The notes beneath the pieces are model-generated. The model was not told the origin of the DNA. It did no database searches and worked only from the letters and a program-made list of their open reading frames with translations. Shown in pieces: positions 40,217 through 51,426 of a DNA stretch of 64,000 nt (positions are counted from its first letter, which is position 1; each line of letters starts with the position of its first letter). The DNA is from Eggerthella lenta DSM 2243 (GTDB lineage Bacteria > Actinomycetota > Coriobacteriia > Coriobacteriales > Eggerthellaceae). The DNA lies in assembly GCF_000024265.1 (NCBI RefSeq), contig NC_013204.1, positions 2,344,180 to 2,408,179 of the forward strand, written 5' to 3'. Position numbers and translations under genes: made by a program.

Positions 40217-42304
40217 TCATGCGCGTGCGACGATCCGATAGAGGCGCATATCGTCCCTACTCAACACCACTTCGAAACCAGGTGTATCGTCTTGCACCGA
40301 CTCAACGCCATTCCACTTTTCTCCGTCCTCATACGTAAACAAGAACCTTCGCTCTCCTGGCACGCCCTTTCGGTCAAGCAGGAGGAGATACTCTGCTCCT
40401 ACATGCTCCACCGCAGATCGCACGTCTTCATTCGAGGCGAGTTCGTTCAAGCCCGTTCTAATTGCCTTGCTCTCTTGCGTCTCGTTTTCTTCTCCGTACG
40501 TCCTCAAATAACGATAATACACGCGAAGCTCATCCGTGCCATAAGCGAATGCGCTTCCATCGTCAGGCACATTGAGGACCAGGGCATCGTCGGGAACAAC
40601 TTTCTTGACCTCCCGCACAAAAGCGCGTTCTTCCGCATCGTACACGGTAGGCACCCGTTCGTCACTCGCCAAACGCAAACCCGACACCGTCGAACCAAGC
40701 GCCGACACCCCTGAATCACGAAGAGGAGTCGTCAAAGCCGGATAGTAGTTGCCCAGAAGAAAGGCAACGACGACTACGCCCGAGCATGCAACGGACAAGC
40801 GACGGTAATCGGCATGGCTCACAAGCTTGCATGCGCTTTTTCTGAAAACTCCCATGACGGCCCACATGCCCAAGCTTGCCAGGGGGATAGCAAACAAAGC
40901 TGCCATAGCGGCCATGCGGTACGAGTCCGTATACCAAAACCCTGAAACCAGGTGCTGCAATGGGCCATCCGAAGATGCCGAAACGACATACATGAAGGCA
41001 GATAGAGCATACGAGCAAGCAATCCAGAGATAACGACGTTCGCATAGCGTGTACAGTGCGCCAACGATCACTAGGAAAGCCAACAAAACTTGCGCGCCCA
41101 AAGCCCTGAACCCCAAAGAAAGGGCATCCAGAAACGCTTGGAACCGAGTGGCCGTAGCAGGCCAGGAATGAGAGACGGCGCTCTGCAAAAAAGGAGCTTT
41201 GTTCAACGCATACCATACAGCTAAAATCAGAAGACAGACAAACACCCCGATCCCGATCTGAACGAGACGGCGGTTCCCCGAATCAGGAAGCATATCCGCC
41301 AAGCGAACGGCCTGAACGACGCAAAAGGGAGCGAGAAAGACCGCCGCAGTGAACACAGCATTCGGCTGAGTAAAGGCGCAGCACACAACGCCAACACAGA
41401 ACAGAGTTCCAGAGCAAACGCGCGAACGTATCGGCGCTTCCCTGGCGAAAACGGCGACAAAGCACGCCGCAAGCAGCGGCATAACGGCAAACGCGGCGGC
41501 ATTGGGATACAGCGGACCAAACAATAAAAACATCCAAGGAAACGCAGAAAACCCGAGCGTGCACAAAGATCCGAACGCGATAACCCCAGGCTTCTCAAAG
41601 AATATGGTCCTCATGAGAAGAAACATGCTTGCAGGGAACACGATCGCCACAAAAGTGAAATTGATAGCGTTCGCCGCCAGAGGCACCGATACCCCCAGCA
41701 TGCTTACCACAAGAGCCACCATGCTACTCCACGCAGTTGGATAATATCCCTGACCAAGCAGGGGATTTATCCGAACGTCAGCCTCGGTTCCGTACGGCAT
41801 CGCCCCAAATGGCGACCAGTTTCCCGAATCGACGAAACTTCGTGCTGTATCCAGATGGTGAACGTTGTCGTATTCTTGCATGAACGCTTCAGGGCTGCCC
41901 AGAAACACAGCGAAGAACACTGTCGCGACAGCGATCCCCAACAATACATACAATACTTGCATAGCCCACTCGGACGATCGCACGCGAGTCCACCACGAAG
42001 ATGTATTTTCAGGAACCAGGCAAAAAGGAGCGATGCGAATGACGGTGCCCCTCCCGCATATCGAGCCGAATGCAAACAACATAATGGAGAAGAACAGGAT
42101 CGGGACGAATACCGAAAACCACGACGAAAATACGCCAAGGGGCCTGTACACCACGCCGCACAGCATGTACAACACGAGCGACACCATAGGAGCGCATGCG
42201 AAACACGCCGGCCCCGTAACGCGAGCAGCCCGCAGAAGCAGTGCGCCGGGGACGTACAGAAACAAGACACCGGTCATTACCGCCAACGCAAACATACCCC
42301 ACAT
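40217..42304 (-). CDS. Large polytopic membrane protein, GT-C-like (DUF6541-type)
   Basis: This protein of about 695 residues has some 13-14 hydrophobic segments in the first 500 residues. An extracytoplasmic loop after the fifth segment contains EAFMQEYDNVHHLDTARSF, and a soluble C-terminal domain ends LSRDDMRLYRIVARA. The acidic loop early in the protein and the tail are typical of GT-C membrane glycosyltransferases of unknown acceptor. ATG at 42304 with GGGAGGG upstream is used; 23 further codons upstream look non-coding. It probably adds a sugar from a lipid donor outside the membrane (inference). Confidence 0.68.
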   Translation of the reverse strand: MWGMFALAVMTGVLFLYVPGALLLRAARVTGPACFACAPMVSLVLYMLCGVVYRPLGVFSSWFSVFVPILFFSIMLFAFGSICGRGTVIRIAPFCLVPENTSSWWTRVRSSEWAMQVLYVLLGIAVATVFFAVFLGSPEAFMQEYDNVHHLDTARSFVDSGNWSPFGAMPYGTEADVRINPLLGQGYYPTAWSSMVALVVSMLGVSVPLAANAINFTFVAIVFPASMFLLMRTIFFEKPGVIAFGSLCTLGFSAFPWMFLLFGPLYPNAAAFAVMPLLAACFVAVFAREAPIRSRVCSGTLFCVGVVCCAFTQPNAVFTAAVFLAPFCVVQAVRLADMLPDSGNRRLVQIGIGVFVCLLILAVWYALNKAPFLQSAVSHSWPATATRFQAFLDALSLGFRALGAQVLLAFLVIVGALYTLCERRYLWIACSYALSAFMYVVSASSDGPLQHLVSGFWYTDSYRMAAMAALFAIPLASLGMWAVMGVFRKSACKLVSHADYRRLSVACSGVVVVAFLLGNYYPALTTPLRDSGVSALGSTVSGLRLASDERVPTVYDAEERAFVREVKKVVPDDALVLNVPDDGSAFAYGTDELRVYYRYLRTYGEENETQESKAIRTGLNELASNEDVRSAVEHVGAEYLLLLDRKGVPGERRFLFTYEDGEKWNGVESVQDDTPGFEVVLSRDDMRLYRIVARA

Positions 42305-42436
42305 AGAACACACCCTCCCCGCCTCCGGAACATCAGAAGGACATTTTACGCTATCATTAGCAAGATACTGCACTCATTCGAAACCACTGCCATTTGCAGC
42401 CTATTGTCAAACAAGCTCTTCAAAGGAATCGATCGC

Positions 42437-43546
42437 ATGAAAACAGTCCCATCGCACCTTTCCGTCATCGTTCCCATATTCAACGCCGAGCCGTATCTCG
42501 AACAATGCCTCGACAGCGTTTTGGCGCAGACGCACCGCGAGCTCGACATCATCTGCCTCAACGACGGCAGCACCGACGGTTCGCTTGCCATCATGCAGGC
42601 ATACGCCGATCGCGATGAGCGCATCCGCGTCATCGACAAGCAGAACCAAGGCTACGGCGCAACCTGCAACCGCGGTCTTGAGGAGGCGCACGGCACCTGG
42701 ATATCCATCGTCGAGCCCGACGACTGGATCGAGCCCGGCATGTACGCCGACATGCTCGGCTTCGCAGCAACGCTTGACGGCCCGGTGGACATCGTGAAGA
42801 CCCCGTACTGGCGCATCTGGATGCCCGACACTCCCGAGCAGCGCAAGCTTAACTGCAGCTACCGCAACCGCATCAAGCCAAGCCGGCAGCCTTTTGCAAT
42901 CGGCGATGCGGCGCATCTGCTGACCCACCACCCGTCCATTTGGTCGGCTATCTATCGCAAGGAGTTTCTCGATGCTCGCGGAATCCGCTTTCGCGAGTAC
43001 CCGGGCGCCGGCTGGGCGGACAACCCGTTCCTCGTCGAAACGCTGTGCCAAACGGCTCGCATCGCCTATCTGGACACGCCGTACTATTGCTATCGCGAGG
43101 AGACGCCTGAGAAATCGAAGTCGTTCGCGCTGAACAACACGCTGTTGCCCATAGAGCGCTGGAACGACATGATGGACGTGCTTGAAAACCTCGGGATGCG
43201 CGACGAAGCCGTGCTGCGCGCCCATAACAGCCGCGGGTTCACCTATTTGAGCGGCATCATCGAAGAAGTGCCCCTCACCAGAAGCGACGTCCGCGAAGCA
43301 GCCACGCGCATGTTCGAGCGCATGGACGCCAACCTCGTGCTTTCGGATGCGGAGATATCTCCCGGATGCAAGCGGATGTTTGCCGACCTGCGCAGCATGC
43401 CCGAACCCCGCATCAGCAGCATCCCCTACAGTTGGGGACTCGTAAAGCAGGGGCTGTACAACTTGAAAAACGTCGGCCCTTCGTTCACCTGGTACGCCAT
43501 GAAAAGCTATTTCGCGAAAAAGGGCAGCCGCGAAGGCAAGGCCTAG
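42437..43546 (+). CDS. Family 2 glycosyltransferase
   Basis: This is a 369-residue GT-A enzyme: LSVIVPIFNAEPYLEQCLDS, LDIICLNDGSTDGS, QNQGYGATCNRGLEEAHG and the metal site VEPDDWIEPGMY. Its later GWADNPFLVETLCQTARIAY is a common acceptor-side block of capsule transferases. AAAGGA lies 9 bases before the ATG. It ends convergently, overlapping the next minus-strand stop by 4 bases. Confidence 0.88.
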   Translation: MKTVPSHLSVIVPIFNAEPYLEQCLDSVLAQTHRELDIICLNDGSTDGSLAIMQAYADRDERIRVIDKQNQGYGATCNRGLEEAHGTWISIVEPDDWIEPGMYADMLGFAATLDGPVDIVKTPYWRIWMPDTPEQRKLNCSYRNRIKPSRQPFAIGDAAHLLTHHPSIWSAIYRKEFLDARGIRFREYPGAGWADNPFLVETLCQTARIAYLDTPYYCYREETPEKSKSFALNNTLLPIERWNDMMDVLENLGMRDEAVLRAHNSRGFTYLSGIIEEVPLTRSDVREAATRMFERMDANLVLSDAEISPGCKRMFADLRSMPEPRISSIPYSWGLVKQGLYNLKNVGPSFTWYAMKSYFAKKGSREGKA

Positions 43547-44565
43547 CGCCCGAGTCGATCCTTCACCCAGCACGGCAGCGCCATGACGGCGCTGCCCACT
43601 TTATACGACGTCGAATCGGCGTACTCGGAGCGTACGGCGCGCATCTCGTTCGCATGCTCGATCACGTGCAGGCGAAACGACAGCTCCTCGTCAGCGTCGA
43701 GCGAGCCGGCGCAACCCTCAAGCCCCTCCCCACCGAGCGACAGCGCGTCGAACGCAGCCCTATCGTAGCAAAAGGCGATATGGCGCAGCAGCGCGCGGGC
43801 GAACCCAGGACGACAGGACGCCACATGTGCGCGCAACCAGGCTTCCAGCTCGTAGGCGCTCTTGAAATGCCCGTACACGTGGCGCAGCTCGCGCTGCGAC
43901 GTCATCGTAGAGCCCGCACGCACCCTACGGACATACAGCTGCTCGTTAAGGAACGCCGCACGCGAGGCTTGGGCAAGAATAAGACCCGTGAACAAGTTGT
44001 CCTCGTGCACGATGCCCTCGAAGAACGAGATGCCCGATTCCGTCAGGAAGTCGCGCCTAATCAGCTGAAGCGCCGGCGAAACCGAAAACGAGCGGTTCTC
44101 GGCAAACCGCTCCAAAAGCTCCTGCCCTGTCATAATGCCTTCGATGGCCGCTCGATCCTCATAATCGTCGCGATACCGCGCACGGGACTCCGCATCCTCG
44201 TACACCGTGCGAGCGGAGAAGAACAGGACGTCGAGCTCATCGCGCTCGGCATGATCGAACAGCGTCTGCAGCGCTCGATCCTCATAGTAGTCGTCGGAGT
44301 CCAGGAAAAGGACGGAACGCCCTGTCGCAAGGCCGATCCCCACATTGCGCGCGACAGACTGTCCCGCATTCACTTGGCCGACGAAAACGAATCGTTCGTC
44401 ATCCCCTGCCGCATTGCGCGCGGCTTCGAGCGTGCCGTCCGTCGACCCGTCGTCGATGCAGATAGCCTCGAAATCAGAAAACGTCTGCCGCTTGAGCGAC
44501 GCAAGGCATTCGCCGATATACGGGCGCACGTTGTACATGGGAACGATGATCGAAACAGCCGCCAT
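43543..44565 (-). CDS. Family 2 glycosyltransferase
   Basis: The 340-residue enzyme starts VSIIVPMYNVRPYIGECLAS, has FEAICIDDGSTDGTLE, GQSVARNVGIGLATG and the metal motif FLDSDDYYEDRAL. It is the last of a run of five closely packed minus-strand genes (49603 to 43543), 3 bases after the preceding transferase, so part of one polysaccharide operon. Confidence 0.88.
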   Translation of the reverse strand: MAAVSIIVPMYNVRPYIGECLASLKRQTFSDFEAICIDDGSTDGTLEAARNAAGDDERFVFVGQVNAGQSVARNVGIGLATGRSVLFLDSDDYYEDRALQTLFDHAERDELDVLFFSARTVYEDAESRARYRDDYEDRAAIEGIMTGQELLERFAENRSFSVSPALQLIRRDFLTESGISFFEGIVHEDNLFTGLILAQASRAAFLNEQLYVRRVRAGSTMTSQRELRHVYGHFKSAYELEAWLRAHVASCRPGFARALLRHIAFCYDRAAFDALSLGGEGLEGCAGSLDADEELSFRLHVIEHANEMRAVRSEYADSTSYKVGSAVMALPCWVKDRLGR

Positions 44566-44568
44566 ACC

Positions 44569-45669
44569 CTATCCTCGCATCCGATCGCGCGCGCGGCTGA
44601 AAAGCCAGCGCAACGATGTCTGAATATTCTGGAATCCGCACTTTTGCTCCTGCACCTCAGCCGCCTCGATGTTGGCGCATGCCAGCAAAAAGCGCTCGCG
44701 CGACAGCGTTTGGAGGGCTTCGAGCAACGCACGGTGACGATGGTCGCGCACCTGCGCCGGATCGCAGTCCGCCAGATCGTACGCACCCAGATCGTCCGCG
44801 GTCAGTCGTTCGAACGTGACGGCGAACGCTTCGAAATCGCGGTATGTGGGTAGATTGTAGTACGCGGCATCGAGCAACCAGGTTCGATACGCTGTGCGTA
44901 AGGAGTCGTACACCCCGTTATCGCACAGCCATCGACGCAGTTCGGCGAACGCTTCGAGGAAATCAAGGGGATAGCGCCCCTTGTCGGCCATAGCATTCGT
45001 GCCGGCGAATTCCCGATGCACCACAAGCGGTTCGGCGACCCGGACAACACGCGACGCTGCCACTGCCGCGGGCAACGAGTACATGAGGTCCTCCGTCAGA
45101 CGCAGGTTCTGGAAGCGGATCCTCCGCACTTCCAGCAACTCGCGGCGCACCACCTTGTTCCACGGCACGTTCTGCACGGTCTCGAAAAACAAGTCGGGAG
45201 CCGTCTCCCACGCAAACGTACCGTTCGGATACGATGGGTACGTATCCTCGTGCCGCATGCCCCATTCGGCCGGAAAAACCCTACCCACCTGTTCGTTGTA
45301 CGTGCGAAACGCCACGAGCGCCATATCCGCACCGGTCCCGTCGAGGGCTTCGATGCAGCGGGCGAGCATATCGCGCTCAAGGTAGTCGTCCGCATCGAGA
45401 CAGTACACGTACCGGCCGCGCGCCCTGTCTAACCCGGCATTGCGCGCCGCACCGGGCCCTGCGTTGGCAGCCTGCCTGACGAGCACCACGCGCTCGTCAC
45501 GGCGCGCACGTTCCTCCACGATCTCGCATGTGCCGTCGTCGGAACCGTCGTCGACACAGATCAATTCGAATTCGCGCAGCGTTTGCGCCAACACGCTATC
45601 AATGCACTGCGCCGCAAACGCTTCCGCATTGTACAGGGGAACGATAACGCTGACCGACGGCCCGGGCAT
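44569..45669 (-). CDS. Family 2 glycosyltransferase
   Basis: The 366-residue enzyme has VSVIVPLYNAEAFAAQCIDS, FELICVDDGSDDGTCE, GPGAARNAGLDRARGRYV and CLDADDYLERDML. The ATG at 45669 is supported by AAAGGAG 5 bases upstream; 30 extra in-frame codons are not. A long helical tail follows the GT-A domain. It is part of the five-gene transferase run. Confidence 0.88.
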   Translation of the reverse strand: MPGPSVSVIVPLYNAEAFAAQCIDSVLAQTLREFELICVDDGSDDGTCEIVEERARRDERVVLVRQAANAGPGAARNAGLDRARGRYVYCLDADDYLERDMLARCIEALDGTGADMALVAFRTYNEQVGRVFPAEWGMRHEDTYPSYPNGTFAWETAPDLFFETVQNVPWNKVVRRELLEVRRIRFQNLRLTEDLMYSLPAAVAASRVVRVAEPLVVHREFAGTNAMADKGRYPLDFLEAFAELRRWLCDNGVYDSLRTAYRTWLLDAAYYNLPTYRDFEAFAVTFERLTADDLGAYDLADCDPAQVRDHRHRALLEALQTLSRERFLLACANIEAAEVQEQKCGFQNIQTSLRWLFSRARDRMRG

Positions 45670-45771
45670 GCTGCTCCTTTCAACGTCACCTTGCGACGAC
45701 ATCGTCCTTAGCTCATAGCTTTCATTCATGGTATCACGAACGAATCGGTTCGTTTGCACGCAGCGTCGCGG

Positions 45772-46932
45772 CTATCTTCTCAACAATCGCAGCGGCGCCG
45801 TCGCCTTTCGCCCGAGACGATATGCCCGGGACGATTCGTACCGCTCCCGCAGCCGGGCAGCCTCTTCGCGTCGCGCACGAGCGATTTCATCCATCCTCGA
45901 AAGGGTGTCCGCCTGCTCCTCAACCCATTCTCGCAGTTCGATACGCGCAGGATCATCACCGAAGCGCGCATCCACGAGCAGGGGCAAATCACCAGGCGCA
46001 GAGCGTGCGAGACCCTCGAGCACTTCTTCGTACGTCCAGTACTCCAAGGCGATGGCAAGAGCCTGAGAGCGATCTTCTTCGGAGATCTCGGTTCGATAGT
46101 GATCGAACGCGTACTCGACCATATGCGCGCGAGCGGCGGCGTGGACATCCTCGTACTCGATCCACGTCCCCTGACGCTCCAAGAACCTACGGATGAGGTC
46201 AGCGGCCTCTGCGAGCGTAGACGTGCGCCTCCATGCCGCAAGGCTCATCGAACCATGGCCCGTGAAGCCGGCCCCATAGCGATAGCGGTACAGCGGCGCA
46301 CCTGGAATCCCGCGAAGCGACCCGGCGAAATACGCAAGCACGAAGTACGCGTAGTTGTCCTCTCCCAGGGGAACGGTCTCGTCTTCGGTCGCCGCAAACG
46401 CGCACCGCGCCATATCGCCACGGTAGGCCTTGTTCCACAGGGAATACCCGTATTCGTTGTCCAGGAAGCACGCATCGAGAACGCGGCGGCCGCTCAGTCG
46501 AACCTGCGGAGCCTTCATCCACTCCCGAACGCCGCGAACCTCCTCCTCTCCCACGCCGTCGACGCTCTCGACATCGGCGTCGAACGCGAGAATGTCCACA
46601 GGGTCGGCTACAAGCTCATCGTGGAGGCGCTGGAGAGCTCCGGGGGCGTACGCGTCGTCCTGATCCGCGAACAGCACGTAGTCGCCCTTCGAGCTCAAAA
46701 CACCTAGGCGACGAGCGCGCGAGCACCCTCCGTTTCGCTCAAGGCCGATGACGCGGACGCGTCGATCCTCCTCGCTCAACCGCGACAGCACCGCTGCTGA
46801 TCCGTCCTCGCTCGCATCGTCGACGCACAAGATCTCGAAATCGCCGAAAGACTGCGTCGTCAAGCTCGCGATGCACTGCTCCACGCATCGCTCGCCATGG
46901 TACACCGGGATGATTATCGAGAATTCCGGCAA
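45772..46932 (-). CDS. Family 2 glycosyltransferase with coiled tail
   Basis: The 386-residue enzyme has FSIIIPVYHGERCVEQCIAS, EILCVDDASEDGS, GGCSRARRLGVLSSKGDYV and FADQDDAYAPGALQRL. The C-terminal 60 residues form a charged helix ending YESSRAYRLGRKATAPLRLL, a tail seen in several transferases of such clusters. Its start overlaps the small upstream gene by 19 bases. Confidence 0.87.
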   Translation of the reverse strand: MPEFSIIIPVYHGERCVEQCIASLTTQSFGDFEILCVDDASEDGSAAVLSRLSEEDRRVRVIGLERNGGCSRARRLGVLSSKGDYVLFADQDDAYAPGALQRLHDELVADPVDILAFDADVESVDGVGEEEVRGVREWMKAPQVRLSGRRVLDACFLDNEYGYSLWNKAYRGDMARCAFAATEDETVPLGEDNYAYFVLAYFAGSLRGIPGAPLYRYRYGAGFTGHGSMSLAAWRRTSTLAEAADLIRRFLERQGTWIEYEDVHAAARAHMVEYAFDHYRTEISEEDRSQALAIALEYWTYEEVLEGLARSAPGDLPLLVDARFGDDPARIELREWVEEQADTLSRMDEIARARREEAARLRERYESSRAYRLGRKATAPLRLLRR

Positions 46933-47108
46933 AGGAACCTCCCTATCCGATACGAGAGCGACCGCTCGTACTCGATGCGGACGGAATCCACCACGCCCTC
47001 GCTCTCTTCAAGCTCGAGTTCTTTCTGCGCGACGAAACGTGCGAGAATATCCCGCGTCAGCGCTTCGTCGCGCGCGTCGACAGAATCGACCTCCGACAAG
47101 GCCCTCAT
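46914..47108 (-). CDS. Small helical protein resembling a glycosyltransferase tail
   Basis: This is a 64-residue frame locked between two transferases: its ATG overlaps the upstream stop by 4 bases (ATGA), and its 3' end overlaps the next start by 19 bases. The protein is a charged helix ending YERSLSYRIGRFLCRNSR, matching the YESSRAYRLGRKA tail of the next transferase. It could be a separated C-terminal tail of the large upstream transferase, or a small partner protein. No catalytic motif is present. Confidence 0.6.
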   Translation of the reverse strand: MRALSEVDSVDARDEALTRDILARFVAQKELELEESEGVVDSVRIEYERSLSYRIGRFLCRNSR

Positions 47109-49603
47109 CGGCAGTCCAATCCGAAATAGAGGGAATCAGGACTCACATTGGGTCCCACGTAGGGATCGCCCGCCTCGAAATACCGTGGCCAGCGCGTACG
47201 CAGCAACGCGATTTCACGCTCCGCCCGCTCCGCCTGCGCGCCTTCCCTGTCGCGCCCGCGAGAGGAGAATTCATAATGGTACAGCAGCGCGTCGGGCGTC
47301 CATACGACTCGATAACCGGCTTCACGCACTTTCAGGCAGAAGTCGACGTCGTTCAGGCCAACTTCGAATGCCTCGGTATAGCCTCCGACCTCCTCGAACA
47401 CCGAGCGGGGGACGAGCTGGCAAGCGCCGGTCACCGCAGACAGGTTCTGGGGAAGCACCGCACGACAAAAGTAGCCCAGATCGTCCTTGGGCAGCGATGC
47501 GAACAGATGACCCGCCGAACGGTACGGGCCCAAGACCACTCCCCCATGCTGCACGGTGTCATCGGGGAACAGGAGCTTCGCGCCCACAACCCCCACGCCT
47601 TCGGCCTGGAAATATCCCAGCATCGTTTCCAGATAGTTCGGCGTGATCACCTCGGTGTCGTTGTTCAGCAACAAGACGTAGTCCCCGTCGCACTGTCGCA
47701 CGCCGAAGTTCATGATTTTCGAGAAGTTGAACGTATCCGGCCATTCGACGACCCTCGCCTTGCCGAGACGCTGCACCTCCTCGTAGTAGGCGAACGTCTC
47801 CGGCTCCACGCTGTTGTTCTCGATGACCACGATTTCATAGTTGTCGTACGAAGTCTTCTCGACGATGCTTTCCACGCAAGCGGACAAGAGCGAAGTCTTG
47901 TCTTTGCTGGGTATGAGTATGGACACCTTGGGGCGCTCGACAAGCTCATGACGCACGCGATAGGCGAACGGCAAATCGGTCCGCTCAACCTTCGCGCTCC
48001 ATCCGCAACGACGGCAGTGAGCCTCCAGGGCGGCACGCCCGGCCTCGCCAGCGTAAGACTTGCTATCGGAGTTCATACTCGTAGAAGCTTCGTGCATGCG
48101 CCAGTGATACAGCACGCGGGGAATATGGGCGACCGAACGCGACCGTTCCGTCGCCCTCAGAACAAGGTCGTAATCCTGCGCGCCGTCGAACGTCGCATCG
48201 AGCAGGCCGATCTCTTCGATCAGGCTCTTTCGTACGGCCAGAAAATGCGTGATGTAGTTCTGAGCGTTAAGGAGCTCGGGCGAGAAATCGGGCTTGAAAA
48301 ACGGCGCATGATGGACGCCGACGGAATCGATACGATCCTCATCGCAGTACACGATATCAACGAGAGGATCGTCGCATACCGCGCGGGCGTACCCGAACAG
48401 CGCATCCGGAGCCAAAACGTCGTCGTGGTCCAAGAAGGCGACGAAATCGCCCTGCGCCACACGAATACCCGCATTCGTGTTTTCCGCAATGCCGTGATTC
48501 TCCTCAAGATTCACGACGCGCACCCGAGCGTCGGAAACGTTTTCGAGCTCTTCGACCAGCCGGCCGTCGTCGGGCGAGGCGTTGACGAGAATCAGCTCCC
48601 ACCCCCCATAGCTCTGCCGCTGCACCGATTGGAGCATCGACCTGAAATACTCGACAGGCGTGCGGTACAGCGGGACGACGATGCTGAACGTCGGAGCAGG
48701 AGACACCGTTTCGCCGGATTGGGCAACCAAGTGCGAAGCGGTTGCAGCTCGAGCTTTGAACCACGCGTCGTAACGAGGGTCGCGCTCTGCACTCATCGTC
48801 TCCTCGCGCGTCGAGTTCAACAGACTATCGAAGGAGCATTCGTCGAGCGTGGCGAAGCAGGGGGCGAACAGCCCCTCTTCGTCCACCACGCGCAGCGTTA
48901 CGAGACGCTGCGCGAGCGGCGTGCGAACCGACAAAGTCAACGCCCTCCGTTCATCGCCCGTCGAGCTTCGTCGGTAACGGGTATCCTCGAGCACGAGAGG
49001 CTCTGCATGCAGCACGCATCCTCGTCCGTCAAGCAGAGCGCAATCGAGGACGCTCGACTCGAAGAACGGCACGTTGACGTGCGCACGGACGATCGCGTGC
49101 TCGCCATCCTCGATCACGCGCGTAAACGACGCAGCGGCATTGGCATCGCCGCGCGTGTCGATATCCCGAATGGATCGGCACGTTTGCGACCGAAGTCGAT
49201 AATTCACACGCGAACGCCACTTCAGAGCCGTCGCACCGATGCGCGCATCGGCCTCGGCCACCACGCGGCCCCCGTCGTCGACAGCCGAAAACGCGAGCGT
49301 CCACGCATTCGTTTCAAGCAGGGGGATAACCGCGACAGCGCGGACGCTGCGCGATGCCGGCACCGCGCAGCACCACCAGGAACGCGCCTCGTCGTACCAT
49401 GTTTTTGGAGGAGCTGCCACACCTTCGGGGCCGACACCTTCGGGGCCGTTTTCCAAATAGGAATACAGACCCGAGGGGACGACCGTCCCCTTTTCGTCCG
49501 CAACGCAAAGCGCCACGGTCGAAGCAGCGCCGACATCGTGCAGCTCGACAAGCACGAATCCCTTGCCGTCGCCACGGCACATGGTTTTGAGGTCTATTCT
49601 CAT
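47105..49603 (-). CDS. Double-domain family 2 glycosyltransferase with N-terminal beta-rich domain
   Basis: The 832-residue protein has a unique N-terminal region (1 to about 290: CRGDGKGFVLVELHDVG, VPSGLYSYLENG, KWRSRVNYRLRSQTCRSI). It then has two GT-A domains: the first with FSIVVPLYRTPVEYFRSMLQ, NTNAGIRVAQGDFVAFLDHD, and the second with VSILIPSKDKTSLLSACVES, LLLNNDTEVI and the late NDVDFCLKVREAGYRVVW. This is the layout of rhamnan/O-antigen polymerising transferases. The gene at 61582-64000 is its paralogue. rfbC follows upstream by 13 bases, so rhamnose is a likely substrate (inference). Confidence 0.88.
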   Translation of the reverse strand: MRIDLKTMCRGDGKGFVLVELHDVGAASTVALCVADEKGTVVPSGLYSYLENGPEGVGPEGVAAPPKTWYDEARSWWCCAVPASRSVRAVAVIPLLETNAWTLAFSAVDDGGRVVAEADARIGATALKWRSRVNYRLRSQTCRSIRDIDTRGDANAAASFTRVIEDGEHAIVRAHVNVPFFESSVLDCALLDGRGCVLHAEPLVLEDTRYRRSSTGDERRALTLSVRTPLAQRLVTLRVVDEEGLFAPCFATLDECSFDSLLNSTREETMSAERDPRYDAWFKARAATASHLVAQSGETVSPAPTFSIVVPLYRTPVEYFRSMLQSVQRQSYGGWELILVNASPDDGRLVEELENVSDARVRVVNLEENHGIAENTNAGIRVAQGDFVAFLDHDDVLAPDALFGYARAVCDDPLVDIVYCDEDRIDSVGVHHAPFFKPDFSPELLNAQNYITHFLAVRKSLIEEIGLLDATFDGAQDYDLVLRATERSRSVAHIPRVLYHWRMHEASTSMNSDSKSYAGEAGRAALEAHCRRCGWSAKVERTDLPFAYRVRHELVERPKVSILIPSKDKTSLLSACVESIVEKTSYDNYEIVVIENNSVEPETFAYYEEVQRLGKARVVEWPDTFNFSKIMNFGVRQCDGDYVLLLNNDTEVITPNYLETMLGYFQAEGVGVVGAKLLFPDDTVQHGGVVLGPYRSAGHLFASLPKDDLGYFCRAVLPQNLSAVTGACQLVPRSVFEEVGGYTEAFEVGLNDVDFCLKVREAGYRVVWTPDALLYHYEFSSRGRDREGAQAERAEREIALLRTRWPRYFEAGDPYVGPNVSPDSLYFGLDCR

Positions 49604-49616
49604 CGCGACGTTGAAG

Positions 49617-50189
49617 CTACGAGAGCCCGCTCAACCCCGGGTGCGCCTTGTCCTTCTCGCTCAGCACGAGCTCCATGCCCTCGGGTATGGGCCATTCGAT
49701 GCCGATCTCGGGGTCGTTCCACATGAGGCCGCCCTCGTCGTTGGGATGGTACACGTCGTCGCACTTGTAGCAGAACTCGGCGATGTCGGACAGCACGAGG
49801 AAGCCGTGGGCGAACCCGCGCGGCACGAAGAACTGGCGGCGGTTCTCCGCCGACAGCACCACGCCCTCCCATGCGCCGTACGTGGCACTGCCCGGGCGCA
49901 GGTCGACGGCCACGTCGAACACCTCTCCGGACACCACGCGCACGAGCTTGGACTGGGGGTGGTGTATCTGGAAGTGCAACCCACGCAGCACGCCTTTGGT
50001 CGAGGAGGACTGGTTATCCTGCACGAACTCTGCATCGATGCCGCCCGCGACGAAATCGGGGCGCTTGTAGGTCTCGGCGAAGTAGCCGCGCTCGTCGCCG
50101 TAGGCCGTGACGTCCACGACGAGAACCCCCTCGATGGAGGTCTCGGTGAACGTGAAGTTGCCGTGCTTGACGCTGTCTCCTGCTGCCAT
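49617..50189 (-). CDS. rfbC: dTDP-4-dehydrorhamnose 3,5-epimerase
   Basis: RfbC epimerises carbons 3 and 5 of dTDP-4-keto-6-deoxyglucose. The 190-residue cupin has YGDERGYFAETYKRPDF, FVQDNQSSSTKGVLRGLHFQ with catalytic His in GLHFQ, GEVFDVAVDLRPGSATYGAW and FVPRGFAHGFLVLSD. It lies 9 bases after rfbB. Confidence 0.95.
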   Translation of the reverse strand: MAAGDSVKHGNFTFTETSIEGVLVVDVTAYGDERGYFAETYKRPDFVAGGIDAEFVQDNQSSSTKGVLRGLHFQIHHPQSKLVRVVSGEVFDVAVDLRPGSATYGAWEGVVLSAENRRQFFVPRGFAHGFLVLSDIAEFCYKCDDVYHPNDEGGLMWNDPEIGIEWPIPEGMELVLSEKDKAHPGLSGLS

Positions 50190-50198
50190 GTCGGCCTC

Positions 50199-51272
<1,074 letters not shown>

Positions 51273-51372
51273 TCATGCAAAGCGCTTTTATCCACAATCG
51301 TCCGAATCCGGCAGAGAAACGCCGCGCTTCTTGCGAGAAACTCATGAAAACGCAGGACGCAGTTAAACCTCA

Positions 51373-51381
51373 TGCTATCAT
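51373..51381 (+). promoter_or_regulatory. Extended -10 promoter of the wzm-wzt operon
   Basis: TGC followed by TATCAT (51376-51381) forms an extended -10. The start near 51389 leaves a leader of about 38 bases. No convincing -35 is present. Confidence 0.45.
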
Positions 51382-51426
51382 GCTGCTTTACGAAACAAGC
51401 AGAACAGGAGCGCAGGGGCGCTCTAC

